Shown here piece by piece: positions 7,355 to 20,111 of a DNA stretch of 46,363 nucleotides. A program made the position numbers and the translations under genes. Numbering within the stretch: the first letter of the stretch is position 1; every line of letters starts with the position of its first letter. Source of the stretch: Tabrizicola sp. (lineage in GTDB: Bacteria > Pseudomonadota > Alphaproteobacteria > Rhodobacterales > Rhodobacteraceae); assembly GCF_016792905.1 (NCBI RefSeq), contig NZ_JAEULP010000025.1, positions 1 to 46,363 on the forward strand, given 5' to 3'. Below the pieces are notes generated by a model. That model made no database searches. It saw only the letters and a list, made by a program, of their open reading frames with translations, and was not told the origin of the DNA.

Positions 7355-9270
7355 CCGGTGACAAGCTGCCGGTAGATCTGCGGCAGCGCCTGGGTCAGTT
7401 TCTCGGGATGCGGGATCAGGGCAAAGGCGCCCTGGCCGAACAGTCGGGGGAACCACGACTTGCCGTCACGGTCCACGGTGATGCCGAAGACGGCGTGTCC
7501 GGCACGGCGGGCTTCCTGAACCGCCATCCGGCTGTCCTCGATCCCGTGGCGGCCCTCGTAGTGGTCAAGGTCGTTCGGCTTGCCATCGGTGATGACCAGT
7601 AGCAACCGCCGCTTGCGGGCTTCCTTGGCCAGCAGCGCCGACATGTGCCGGATCGCCGCCCCAAGCCGGGTGTAGTGACCCGGTTTCAGCGCGGCGATGC
7701 GGTGTTCCACCGCCTCCGCCATCGGCTCGGCAAAGCGCTTCACCTCCTGCACGAAGACGCGGTTCCGCTTCAGCGAGGAGAAGGCGTGGATCGCGAAACT
7801 GTCGCCGCAGGCATCCAGCCCCCAGGCCAGCGCCGCCAGCGCCTCGCGTTCGATGTCGATCACGCTGCGCCCGTCATGGCCGTGGCCGGGGATCGCGCTT
7901 TCGGTCGAGCGGGAAATGTCCAAGAGGATCGACACGGCGAGGTCGCGGCGCTCCGGCCTGGTCTGGCGCCAGACCCGATCCGTCCCCTCACCGTTGGCAA
8001 GAAAATCGACCCGCGCGCGCACCGCCCGTTCGGTGTCAAGCACGTCGCCGTCCGGGTAGCCAGGCATCGAGACGAGGCTGGGACGCAAGGCCTCGAACTG
8101 GCGGCGGACGGCGCGGATCCGGGCGGAGGCGCGCGGGTCAGCCCGAAACGGGGGCGTCAGGTCGCTGGCTTCAGCCCGGGAATGAAGCACCCGGGCGTGT
8201 GAGGGAAGGTAGCTGGCGGTGCGGACGTCCCATTCGGGATAGGTGAAGCTGCCGGAAATCTGTTCGCGGTCCACGTCTTCGGGCGCGAGGTCGAGATGCA
8301 GTTTCAGGCGGGTGGCCGGGGCCTTGGAAACCTGGGCAAGGCCGATCTCCTCCTGATCGTCGGCAGCCTTTTTCGCGGTGTCCTCGTCGTCATCCTCGAC
8401 CCGGCGGTTGAGGTTGAGGAATTCGGTCATCGACAGGATGGCCTCGAACTTGTGCAGGATGAAGCTATCGTTGCGGTCGGCCTGGTCGGCCTTGCGGCGG
8501 CGGGCCTTGCGGGCGGTTTTTTCCTCGGACTCCTCGGGCGGGCCTTCGGTGGCGCGGGCCTCGACGGCGGTATGCTCGCTGCGGGCCAGGACGCGCAGGT
8601 CGGGCCAGAGCGGCACCGGCTTGAACGGACGATAGCCGCGCGGCGCCTTCGCGGGCAGCGGCGGGAGGGTGACGTTGGCGCCAAGGGCGGCCCGGATGCG
8701 CGCCTCGACGGCGGCCTCGACGGGGGGAAGGTTCGGGGTGCGGCGGAAAAGGAGCGTCGCCTCGCAGAGGTCGGCATGGAGTTTGGTGTAGCCGGGGGCA
8801 AGGCGCAGGGCTGCGGCGGTCATCGTCTTCGCGGTTTCGAGCGCGGCGAGATCGGCTTGCAGCGGATCGGCGTCCTCAGAGGGCGTCAGGTCGCGCAGGG
8901 CCACGGCGGCGGCGGCAAGCCAGAGGTAAAGCGCCGCATTGGCGCGGGGGTCGGGAAAGGCGGCGAGGCTTTCCGGCAGGCGCAGGGTCGCGCCATCGAA
9001 ACTGGCGCGCGGGGTCGCTTCGGCCCAGGTGCCAAGGCGGCGCAGGAAGGACAGCCGATGGTGGCTGGTTTCAGCGGCCACCGGCTTGATTTCCACCGCC
9101 GGATCGCCGCCCAGGCCGCGGAAAAGGACTGCCAGCCGTCCGCCCACCTGTGACAGCGGGACACGGGCTCCGTCGTGGATGGGGTCGCCATCCAGACGGC
9201 TGGCAAAGGCGTGCCACAGTTTCCCGACAGATTCCTCGGGTTCCCATGGCTCGAACTCGATCCGTGACAT
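7351..9270 (-). CDS. norD: NorD, von Willebrand factor A domain protein for NO reductase activation
   Basis: 639 residues. The C-terminal part is a VWA domain with the MIDAS motif DISRS and the TDGKPNDLDHYEGRHGIEDSR block typical of NorD/CbbO proteins. NorD works with the MoxR-type ATPase NorQ and is thought to insert metal (non-heme iron FeB) into NorB. The central region has an acidic, charged linker (EDDDEDTAKK). I chose the ATG at 9270, eight bases after the norQ stop with GAGG upstream, rather than the longer open frame. Confidence 0.93.
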   Translation of the reverse strand: MSRIEFEPWEPEESVGKLWHAFASRLDGDPIHDGARVPLSQVGGRLAVLFRGLGGDPAVEIKPVAAETSHHRLSFLRRLGTWAEATPRASFDGATLRLPESLAAFPDPRANAALYLWLAAAAVALRDLTPSEDADPLQADLAALETAKTMTAAALRLAPGYTKLHADLCEATLLFRRTPNLPPVEAAVEARIRAALGANVTLPPLPAKAPRGYRPFKPVPLWPDLRVLARSEHTAVEARATEGPPEESEEKTARKARRRKADQADRNDSFILHKFEAILSMTEFLNLNRRVEDDDEDTAKKAADDQEEIGLAQVSKAPATRLKLHLDLAPEDVDREQISGSFTYPEWDVRTASYLPSHARVLHSRAEASDLTPPFRADPRASARIRAVRRQFEALRPSLVSMPGYPDGDVLDTERAVRARVDFLANGEGTDRVWRQTRPERRDLAVSILLDISRSTESAIPGHGHDGRSVIDIEREALAALAWGLDACGDSFAIHAFSSLKRNRVFVQEVKRFAEPMAEAVEHRIAALKPGHYTRLGAAIRHMSALLAKEARKRRLLLVITDGKPNDLDHYEGRHGIEDSRMAVQEARRAGHAVFGITVDRDGKSWFPRLFGQGAFALIPHPEKLTQALPQIYRQLVTG

Positions 9271-9278
9271 TGCCGGCC

Positions 9279-10091
9279 TCACCCGAAAACGGCAGTCACG
9301 AGATCGCGGAGCCCGGCCTTCACATCCGGGTCGTCGGTCAGGGGTTCGATCATCGCCGCGCGGATGGCGCGATCGACGGGCATGCCCCCGTGGATGAGTT
9401 GCGCGCAATAGACGACGAGGCGGGTGGAGACGCCCTCCTCGACATCCTGGCCCTTCATGGCGCGGAGCTTGTTCGCCAGCCGGACCAGCGGCTGCACCTG
9501 CGCTTCGGGCAGGCCGGATTCGCGGGCGACGACGGGGACTTCGTGTTCCGGCTTCGGGAAGCTGAATTCCAGCGAGACGAAGCGCTGGCGGGTGGAGGGT
9601 TTCAGCGTCTTCAGGATGTTCTGGTAGCCGGGGTTGTAGCTGGCGACCAGCAGGAAGTCGGGATGCGCCACCAGCTCCTCTCCCGTGCGGTCGATCGGCA
9701 GGATGCGGCGGTCGTCGGTCAGGGGGTGGAGGACGACGGTCACGTCCTTCCGCGCCTCGACCACCTCGTCGAGGTAGCAGATCGCGCCTTCGCGCACGGC
9801 GCGGGTGAGGGGGCCGTCGACCCAGACCGTCTCGCCGCCTTTCAGCAGCCAGCGGCCGATCAGGTCGGCGGCGGAGAGGTCGTCATGGCAGGCGACGGTA
9901 TGGAGCGGGCGGCCGAGTTTCGCGGCCATGTGGGTGACGAAGCGGGTCTTGCCGCAGCCGGTCGGGCCCTTGAGGAGGATCGGAAGGCGGTGGGCGGCGG
10001 CGGCCTCGAAGACCGAAACCTCGTCGCCCTGGGGGAGGTAGAAGGGGGCTTGCGCCCCCCTCGTGTCGATGTGGGAACCGTCCATCAGCAT
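9279..10091 (-). CDS. norQ: NorQ, MoxR-type AAA+ ATPase
   Basis: About 270 residues, an AAA+ ATPase that partners with NorD to activate NO reductase. Walker A GPTGCGKT lies near residue 40, Walker B is CYLDEVVEA, and SYNPGYQNILKTLKPSTRQRF contains sensor 1 and an arginine-rich segment. The start is ambiguous: GTG 10094, ATG 10091 (overlapping the norB stop as TGATG) or ATG 10085, which has GGAG at the best spacing. It lies between norB and norD as in canonical nor operons. Confidence 0.93.
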   Translation of the reverse strand: MLMDGSHIDTRGAQAPFYLPQGDEVSVFEAAAAHRLPILLKGPTGCGKTRFVTHMAAKLGRPLHTVACHDDLSAADLIGRWLLKGGETVWVDGPLTRAVREGAICYLDEVVEARKDVTVVLHPLTDDRRILPIDRTGEELVAHPDFLLVASYNPGYQNILKTLKPSTRQRFVSLEFSFPKPEHEVPVVARESGLPEAQVQPLVRLANKLRAMKGQDVEEGVSTRLVVYCAQLIHGGMPVDRAIRAAMIEPLTDDPDVKAGLRDLVTAVFG

Positions 10092-11488
10092 CACTCCGCC
10101 GCGACGTGGTCGGGGTCGTGCTCAAGCCGGTCGCTTTCCAGCGGGCCGGGGGTCACGATCTCGCGCCGCGGGAAGGCTGTGGCATAGATGAACAGGATGG
10201 CGCCCAGGACCACGGCCGCACCGGCGCCGAAGCGCATGGCGTAGAAGATCCAGAGCTGGTCCTGCACGTCCATATAGGCCTCGCCGTTGACGCGTTGCAG
10301 GTGGGTTTGCAGCGCACCGGCGAAGGTCAGGACCACGGTCATGAACACCACGCCCGAGGACATCAGCCAGAACGAGGCCATGTTCAGGACCTGGTTGTAG
10401 GGATCGCGTCCGCGCAGGTGCGGCATGGCATAGCTGATGATCGCAAGGTTGAGGCAGACATAGGCGCCGTAGAAGGCAAGGTGCCCGTGCGCGGCGGTGA
10501 TCTGGGTGCCGTGGCTGTAGTAGTTGATCCCGTGCAAGGTGTGCAGGAAGCCCCAGACGCCCGCGCCGAAGAAGGCCAGCGTGGCACAGCCGAGCGACCA
10601 CAGGAGCGCGGCCTTGTTCGGGTGGTCGCGGCGGCCTTTCCAGACCATGACGAAGGCGAAGGACATCATCGCGAAGAACGGCACGATTTCGAGGCTGGAG
10701 AAGATCGAGCCGATCCATTGCCAGTAGCCCGGCGTGCCGATCCAGTAGTAGTGGTGGCCGGTGCCGAGGATGCCGGAGAAGAGCGCCAGCGCGGCGATGA
10801 CGTAGAGCCACTTTTCAACGACCTCGCGGTCCACCCCCGTCAGCTTCAGCATCAGGAAGGCGAGGATCGAGGCCATCACCAGCTCCCAGGTGCCTTCGAC
10901 CCAGAGATGGACGATGTACCACCAGTACATCTTGTCCAAGGCCAGGTTGTCCGGGTTGACGAAGGCGAACAGGAAGAGGAGCGCCAGCACCCAGAGGCCC
11001 AGGAGCAGGATGTTGGTGATCGCGGTCTTCTTGCCCGCCAGCACCGTCATCGAGATGTTGTAAAGGAAGATCAGCGCGGCGACGACGATCCCGGCCTTGA
11101 CCCAGCGCGGCTGTTCGATGAACTCGCGCCCCTCGTTGCCCAGAAGCCAGTTGCCGTCGAAGAGGTTGAAGAGATAGGTCACGACCACCCCGGCGGTGCC
11201 GAGGACGAAGATCGCCAGTTGCAGCCAGGCGAGCTTGGTCGAATGGATCTCGCGCTCGCTTTCCTCGGGGATCAGGTAGTAGGCGGCCCCGAAGAAGCCC
11301 AGAAGCAGCCAGACGATCAGGCTGTTCGTATGCAGCATCCGGCCGATGTTGAAGGGAATCAGCCCGGACAGGAAATTCGGGCTGACATATATCCAGCCCA
11401 GGACAAGACCCATCGTCACCTGCACGGCGAAGAGGGCGAGCGCGACCGAAAAGTAGGCCAGCGCGATCTTCTGCGATTGGTATTTCAT
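10091..11488 (-). CDS. norB: Nitric oxide reductase large subunit NorB (cNor)
   Basis: Catalytic subunit reducing 2 NO to N2O at a heme b3 / non-heme iron centre in the cytoplasmic membrane. It has 465 residues and about twelve membrane helices. Conserved ligands are visible: His53 (MLHTN) and HGHLAFYG for the hemes, HLWVEGTWE with the FeB histidine and the essential glutamate, and GTGHHYYW for FeB. The length matches short-chain cNor rather than the quinol-oxidising qNor. It lies 12 bp downstream of norC. Confidence 0.97.
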   Translation of the reverse strand: MKYQSQKIALAYFSVALALFAVQVTMGLVLGWIYVSPNFLSGLIPFNIGRMLHTNSLIVWLLLGFFGAAYYLIPEESEREIHSTKLAWLQLAIFVLGTAGVVVTYLFNLFDGNWLLGNEGREFIEQPRWVKAGIVVAALIFLYNISMTVLAGKKTAITNILLLGLWVLALLFLFAFVNPDNLALDKMYWWYIVHLWVEGTWELVMASILAFLMLKLTGVDREVVEKWLYVIAALALFSGILGTGHHYYWIGTPGYWQWIGSIFSSLEIVPFFAMMSFAFVMVWKGRRDHPNKAALLWSLGCATLAFFGAGVWGFLHTLHGINYYSHGTQITAAHGHLAFYGAYVCLNLAIISYAMPHLRGRDPYNQVLNMASFWLMSSGVVFMTVVLTFAGALQTHLQRVNGEAYMDVQDQLWIFYAMRFGAGAAVVLGAILFIYATAFPRREIVTPGPLESDRLEHDPDHVAAE

Positions 11489-11500
11489 GATGGCGTCTCC

Positions 11501-11956
11501 TCAGCCCGCGTCATTCGGCGGCCAGTCCTGCGCGCGGATCGTGTCGACCCAGAGCAGGAAGTCGGCGAGGTTCTGGTATTCGGCGTCGGTCAGGCCGAAG
11601 TTCGGCATCTGCCGACGGCCCTCGACACCCGAGGGCATCGCGTCCATCCAGGCCTTCAGCGCATCGAACGCGGCCACATGGTCGCCGGGTTCCACGCCCC
11701 AGCGGGTCATCACGTTGCCAAGTTCGGGCGCGAAGTAGGCGCCTTCGCCCAGAATCGTGTGGCAGTTGATGCAGGAGTGCTTTTCCCACAGGTGTTTGCC
11801 CGCCGCGACACTTTCGGTCAGCGTGGCTTTGTCGGTCGAAGTGGAGGTGATGTAGAGGTGTGACTGGGCCGTAAGGCCCACGAATATCAGGATGAAGAAC
11901 AGTGACCCGCCGTAGAAGATGTTGCGGGCCATGCTCTTGGTCATGACTTCGCGCAT
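11501..11956 (-). CDS. norC: Nitric oxide reductase cytochrome c subunit NorC
   Basis: Membrane-anchored monoheme cytochrome c that feeds electrons to NorB. It has 151 residues with one N-terminal membrane helix (about 13-30), the heme site CINCH (C62, C65, H66) and the NorC-typical HSCINCHTILGEGAYFAPELGN stretch. A methionine in RQMPNFGL is the likely sixth ligand. It is the first gene of norCBQDEF. A TTAACAAAAGTCAA box is centred about 71 bp upstream of the start, as expected for activation by an NNR-type regulator. Confidence 0.96.
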   Translation of the reverse strand: MREVMTKSMARNIFYGGSLFFILIFVGLTAQSHLYITSTSTDKATLTESVAAGKHLWEKHSCINCHTILGEGAYFAPELGNVMTRWGVEPGDHVAAFDALKAWMDAMPSGVEGRRQMPNFGLTDAEYQNLADFLLWVDTIRAQDWPPNDAG

Positions 11957-12020
11957 GGCGGAATCCTTTCCTGGAGCGTTTCAGGTAACGCGGGTGTGAC
12001 CGTTCGGGCAGGACAGGGCC

Positions 12021-12034
12021 TTAACAAAAGTCAA
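12021..12034. promoter_or_regulatory. NNR-type box between norC and the divergent unknown gene
   Basis: TTAAC-AAAA-GTCAA matches the TTAACnnnnGTCAA pattern known from Paracoccus nir and nor promoters. Its centre is 71.5 bp from the norC start (minus) and 107.5 bp from the start of the divergent gene (plus). If it sits at -41.5, the norC leader would be about 30 nt. Confidence 0.8.
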
Positions 12035-12134
12035 CCATCTGACAGGGATATGCCCGGTGCGACAATCCGGCAGGTCTTGCCGCCGCCTTGGTCCCGGATT
12101 AAGCGCGGTTTCGGTGCCGGTAACAAGAGGGATC

Positions 12135-12653
12135 ATGGCAAGTCTTGGAAAAGTCGCGGGAATAGCAGCCTTGGCGGTCGTGGCCTTCGCAGGCCTGGTC
12201 GGGGGCAAGTGGTATCACACCGCCGCGCTGGAGAAGATCGACCCGCAAGAGGGCATCTATGGCATGGCCGGTCTGGAAATCTGGATCGACCTCAACGCCC
12301 GGATGCCTGCCGCCCTGCGGACTTGGGGCTGCGACACCCTGCGCGCGCGAGAGCGTGAGGTTCTGGGCGGTCAGAACAGCCTGCCGCCCTATAGCTGCCA
12401 GCCGGGATTCGGCGAGATGGCGGACAAGACCGCCTATCAGTCCACGGTCGATGCCAATCTGGCGCAGGCGGTGGCGGGGCTGGATGCGGCGAAGGCCGAG
12501 GCGGTGAAGGCCTGTTTCGAGGCGAAGATGGCCGCAGCCGTCACGCCGGAAGAGGTTCAGGCGATGAACGACTTTGATCAGGCGGTCATGTCCAAGGTGG
12601 TGCTGGCGATCAGCGACAGCGCCCGCACCTGCAAGGATGAGGTCGCGGGCTGA
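12135..12653 (+). CDS. Unknown four-cysteine protein with N-terminal membrane anchor or signal
   Basis: 172 residues; I do not recognise a family. A hydrophobic stretch at about 6-24 is either a signal anchor or an uncleaved signal; no clear cleavage site follows it, so an anchored periplasmic protein is likely. The rest is helical and rich in Ala, Glu and Lys. It has four cysteines (66, 88, 127, 166), two in the motifs WGCDTLRARE and YSCQPGF, enough for two disulfides. No heme c motif is present. AGAGGGA precedes the ATG at 12135. It is divergent from norC across an NNR-type box, so it may be co-induced with NO reduction. It converges on nirX. Confidence 0.8.
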   Translation: MASLGKVAGIAALAVVAFAGLVGGKWYHTAALEKIDPQEGIYGMAGLEIWIDLNARMPAALRTWGCDTLRAREREVLGGQNSLPPYSCQPGFGEMADKTAYQSTVDANLAQAVAGLDAAKAEAVKACFEAKMAAAVTPEEVQAMNDFDQAVMSKVVLAISDSARTCKDEVAG

Positions 12654-12680
12654 GGCTTGCTGCTGGCGGATCAAGGAAAA

Positions 12681-12747
12681 CCCCGTCCCGGGCCTGACCC
12701 GGGACATCTTTCGCCACCCTTGGCCCCGGGTCAGGCCCGGGGCGGGG
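12681..12747. repeat. Large GC-rich palindromic repeat, probable bidirectional terminator
   Basis: Two 17-nt arms, CCCGGGCCTGACCCGGG (12687-12703) and CCCGGGTCAGGCCCGGG (12725-12741), are perfect reverse complements with a 21-nt spacer. Outer CCCC / GGGG bases extend the pairing. Each arm can also fold on itself (CCCGGG loops). It lies between two convergent genes, the four-cysteine protein and nirX. It resembles the intergenic palindromes common in alphaproteobacteria. Confidence 0.75.
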
Positions 12748-12753
12748 TCTCTG

Positions 12754-13607
12754 TCAGGCCAGCGCCTCGATCCGGGTGCCGGGGAACCGCGCCAGCGCCG
12801 CGTCAATGCTGGCGCGGTCCATCAGGCAGAAGGCGGTGGACAGCGCATCGGCGACGGCGGCGCGCGGGGCGCTGACGCTGACCGTCTGCCACAGCGGCGG
12901 CTGGCCCTGCGGCCCCAGGATATGCGGCTGGCCGTTCACCAGCGTCCCGCGCGGGGAGGACGTGGCCAACGCGCGGTTGGTGAGGCGGGTTTCGGCCAAG
13001 GCTGTGCCGTCGGGGCCGGTGATCCGGGCAGGCCAGCCGCTCTCGCCCAATGCTGCAATCTCGCCCATGTCGACCAGCGCTTCGGTAAAGCCCTGCGCAC
13101 GGAGGAGGTCGGCGATCCGGTCGGCGGCCCAGCCTTGCGCGATGCCGTTCAGCGTCAGCGCCTGACCCGCGTCGAGGCGGAGTCCTTCGGGCGAGAGGCG
13201 GATGCGGTCCCAGCCGATCAGGGCGCGGGCCTTTTCGCGGTCGGTGCCGTTGGCCAGCGCCAGCCACAGGGGCTGCACGGTCGGTTCGAAGGTCCCGCCG
13301 GTCGCAGCATGGACCTGACCGGCGAGGGTGAGAAGGTCGATGAGGTCGGGCGAGGGCCAGGCGAGGTGGCCGTCACGGTTCAGCCGGGTCAGCGCCGAAT
13401 CGCGGTGCAACGATGCGAGGGTTTGGATGCGGGCGATCTCGGACTCGACCCGGGCGAAGCACTGGCGCGCGCGGTGCGGGTCGGTCCCGACGAGGCGGAG
13501 CGAGAGGCTGGTGCCAAGGCCGCTGCCTTCCCATGTCGTGACCGTTCCGGCATGACCGGGCAGGGGCGCAAGCGCGGCGGCAGACAGGCACAGGAAGCGG
13601 CGGCGGT

Positions 13608-13611
<4 letters not shown>
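12754..13611 (-). CDS. nirX: NirX, ApbE-family FAD:protein FMN transferase
   Basis: Periplasmic enzyme that covalently attaches FMN to a threonine of the NirI/NosR-type protein. It has 285 residues. The N-terminus has a twin-arginine-like signal (NRRRFLCLSAAALA), and the body is ApbE-like with LNGIAQGWAADRIADLL, VDMGEIAALG and ATSSPRG motifs. It is named nirX rather than nosX because it lies in the nirI-nnrS-nirX operon opposite nirS and no nos genes are present. The ATG at 13611 overlaps the nnrS stop (ATGT/TGA region, 4 bp overlap). Confidence 0.85.
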
Positions 13612-18724
<5,113 letters not shown>

Positions 18725-18733
18725 GGCGTTCCC

Positions 18734-18766
18734 TTGCCCCTGCGGCCGGTCGTGCTGCAGGGGCAA
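18734..18766. terminator. First of two tandem hairpins after nirS
   Basis: TTGCCCCTGC (18734-18743) and GCAGGGGCAA (18757-18766) form a perfect 10-bp stem with a 13-nt loop, starting ten bases after the nirS stop. No T-run follows, so it may act as an mRNA 3'-end stabiliser or processing barrier for nirS. Confidence 0.65.
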
Positions 18767-18769
18767 CCT

Positions 18770-18809
18770 GGCGGGGGCGTCCATTCCCTTTCACCCCCGC
18801 CTCTTTTTT
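18770..18809 (+). terminator. Intrinsic terminator between nirS and nirE
   Basis: GGCGGGGG (18770-18777) pairs with CCCCCGCC (18794-18801) across a 16-nt loop and is followed by TCTTTTTTG. This is a good rho-independent terminator, probably partial, giving high nirS and lower downstream expression of the biosynthesis genes. Confidence 0.8.
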
Positions 18810-18835
18810 GCCAAAGCCATCGGGATCCGACAGCC

Positions 18836-19651
18836 ATGAAAATCATCAGCCGTGCGCAGCTTCCGGGCCCCCTGTCCGGCCATGTCCACCTGATCGGTGC
18901 TGGCCCCGGCGATCCCGATCTTCTGACGCTGAAGGCGCTGCGGCTGATCCAGTCGGCGGATGTCGTGGTGCATGACCGGCTGGTCTCGCCCGAGATCATG
19001 GCGCTGGTGCCCGCGGGCGCGCGCCGGATCGACGTTGGCAAGCTGCCGAAATTCCACAAGGTTCCACAGGAAGCGATCAATGCCCTTCTGGTCGACCTCG
19101 CCCGCGAGGGGCTGGTGGTCGCCCGGCTGAAGGGCGGCGATCCGCTGATCTTCGGGCGCGGCTCGGAAGAGGCCGAGGCCTGCCGCGCCGCCGGTGTCGC
19201 CGTGAGCTACACCCCCGGCATCACCTCGGCGCAAGGGGCCGCCGCCTCGACCGGGGTGCCGCTGACCCACCGGGGCCTGGCGACCGGCGTGCGCTATGTG
19301 ACCGGCCACCGGGCGAAGGATGCCGTGCTGGACCTCGACTGGGCCTCGCTCGCGTCGGAGGACACGACGCTGGTCGTCTACATGGGCGCGGGCAACATCG
19401 CCGAGATCGCGCTGCAACTGATGCGGCACGGGCTGGCCCCTGCCCTGCCGGTGCTGGCCGTCAGCGCGGCGACGACCCCGCGCGAGACGCGGCTCCTGTC
19501 GACGCTGGGCCAGATCGGCACCGACGTGGCCAAGGCCCAGCCCGAGGCGCCGGTCCTGTTCGTGATCGGCCGCGTCGCCGGGATGTATCCCGAGATCGCC
19601 GAACTGGACGCGTCCCTCTGCGAGGGGGCCGGGATGGCGGCCTATGCGTGA
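18836..19651 (+). CDS. nirE: NirE, uroporphyrinogen-III C-methyltransferase for heme d1
   Basis: SAM-dependent enzyme making precorrin-2 from uroporphyrinogen III, the first committed step to heme d1. It has 271 residues. Motifs include VHLIGAGPGDPDLLTLKAL, the VVARLKGGDPLIFGRGSEE block and YTPGITSAQGAAASTGVPLTHR. The ATG at 18836 is chosen because an upstream in-frame start would lie in the terminator. It overlaps nirC by 8 bp (nirC ATG 19644). Confidence 0.94.
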   Translation: MKIISRAQLPGPLSGHVHLIGAGPGDPDLLTLKALRLIQSADVVVHDRLVSPEIMALVPAGARRIDVGKLPKFHKVPQEAINALLVDLAREGLVVARLKGGDPLIFGRGSEEAEACRAAGVAVSYTPGITSAQGAAASTGVPLTHRGLATGVRYVTGHRAKDAVLDLDWASLASEDTTLVVYMGAGNIAEIALQLMRHGLAPALPVLAVSAATTPRETRLLSTLGQIGTDVAKAQPEAPVLFVIGRVAGMYPEIAELDASLCEGAGMAAYA

Positions 19652-20111
19652 TCGTCTTCCAGCGATGTCAGCGCCCCCCACCCCCAGCCCCTCCCCACAA
19701 GGGGGAGGGGAGGCGCGGATCGCCGACCGCTCCGCCTGCTTCCCCATCAGTTTTTCGCACCGCCGGTTCCACAAGCGCCTCCCTCCCCCCGCGTGGGGGA
19801 GGGCCGGGGTGGGGGGGCTGGCCCTTGCCATCGGGCTTGCGCTCCCTGCCGCAGCCGACATCCCCCCGATCCGCGCGACGGAACTGGAGCACATGGTCCT
19901 GCAGGACTGCGGATCGTGCCACGGCCTCACCCGCAAGGGGGGCCTTGGCCGTCCCTTGACCACCGAGGCGCTGGCCCATGCCGACCGGGAGGGCCTTGCG
20001 CTCATCATCCTCGACGGTGTGCCCGGCACCGCCATGCCGCCCTGGCGCCCGCTTCTCACCGAAGCCGAGGCGCTGTGGATCGCCGATTACCTGAAAGGGG
20101 AAACCCCATGA
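19644..20111 (+). CDS. nirC: NirC, small periplasmic cytochrome c with repeat-derived N-terminal insertion
   Basis: Monoheme cytochrome c (heme site CGSCH) of the nir cluster, implicated in electron transfer during heme d1 formation or nitrite reduction. It has 155 residues, longer than the roughly 100-110 usual for the family. The excess is a 48-codon block encoded by a palindromic repeat (19674-19817) that splits the signal peptide. Residues before it (MRDRLPAMSA) and after it (LALAIGLALPAAA-D) would join into a normal signal peptide. A GTG at 19809 with GGAGGG five bases upstream, both inside the repeat, is an alternative start giving a leader without basic residues. The stop overlaps the nirF start (ATGA). 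Confidence 0.88.
   Translation: MRDRLPAMSAPPTPSPSPQGGGEARIADRSACFPISFSHRRFHKRLPPPAWGRAGVGGLALAIGLALPAAADIPPIRATELEHMVLQDCGSCHGLTRKGGLGRPLTTEALAHADREGLALIILDGVPGTAMPPWRPLLTEAEALWIADYLKGETP
19674..19817. repeat. 144-bp palindromic element inserted in frame in nirC
   Basis: The element starts with a C-rich end (CCCCCCACCCCC) and ends with the complementary G-rich end (GGGGTGGGGGGG). Inside are two hairpins: CCCCTCCCC / GGGGGAGGGG (19688-19710) and CTCCCTCCCCCC / GTGGGGGAGGG (about 19779-19803). Its last 45 bp (19773-19817) match 33056-33100 at about 39 of 45 positions. The length is 48 codons, so the reading frame is kept. Confidence 0.8.
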
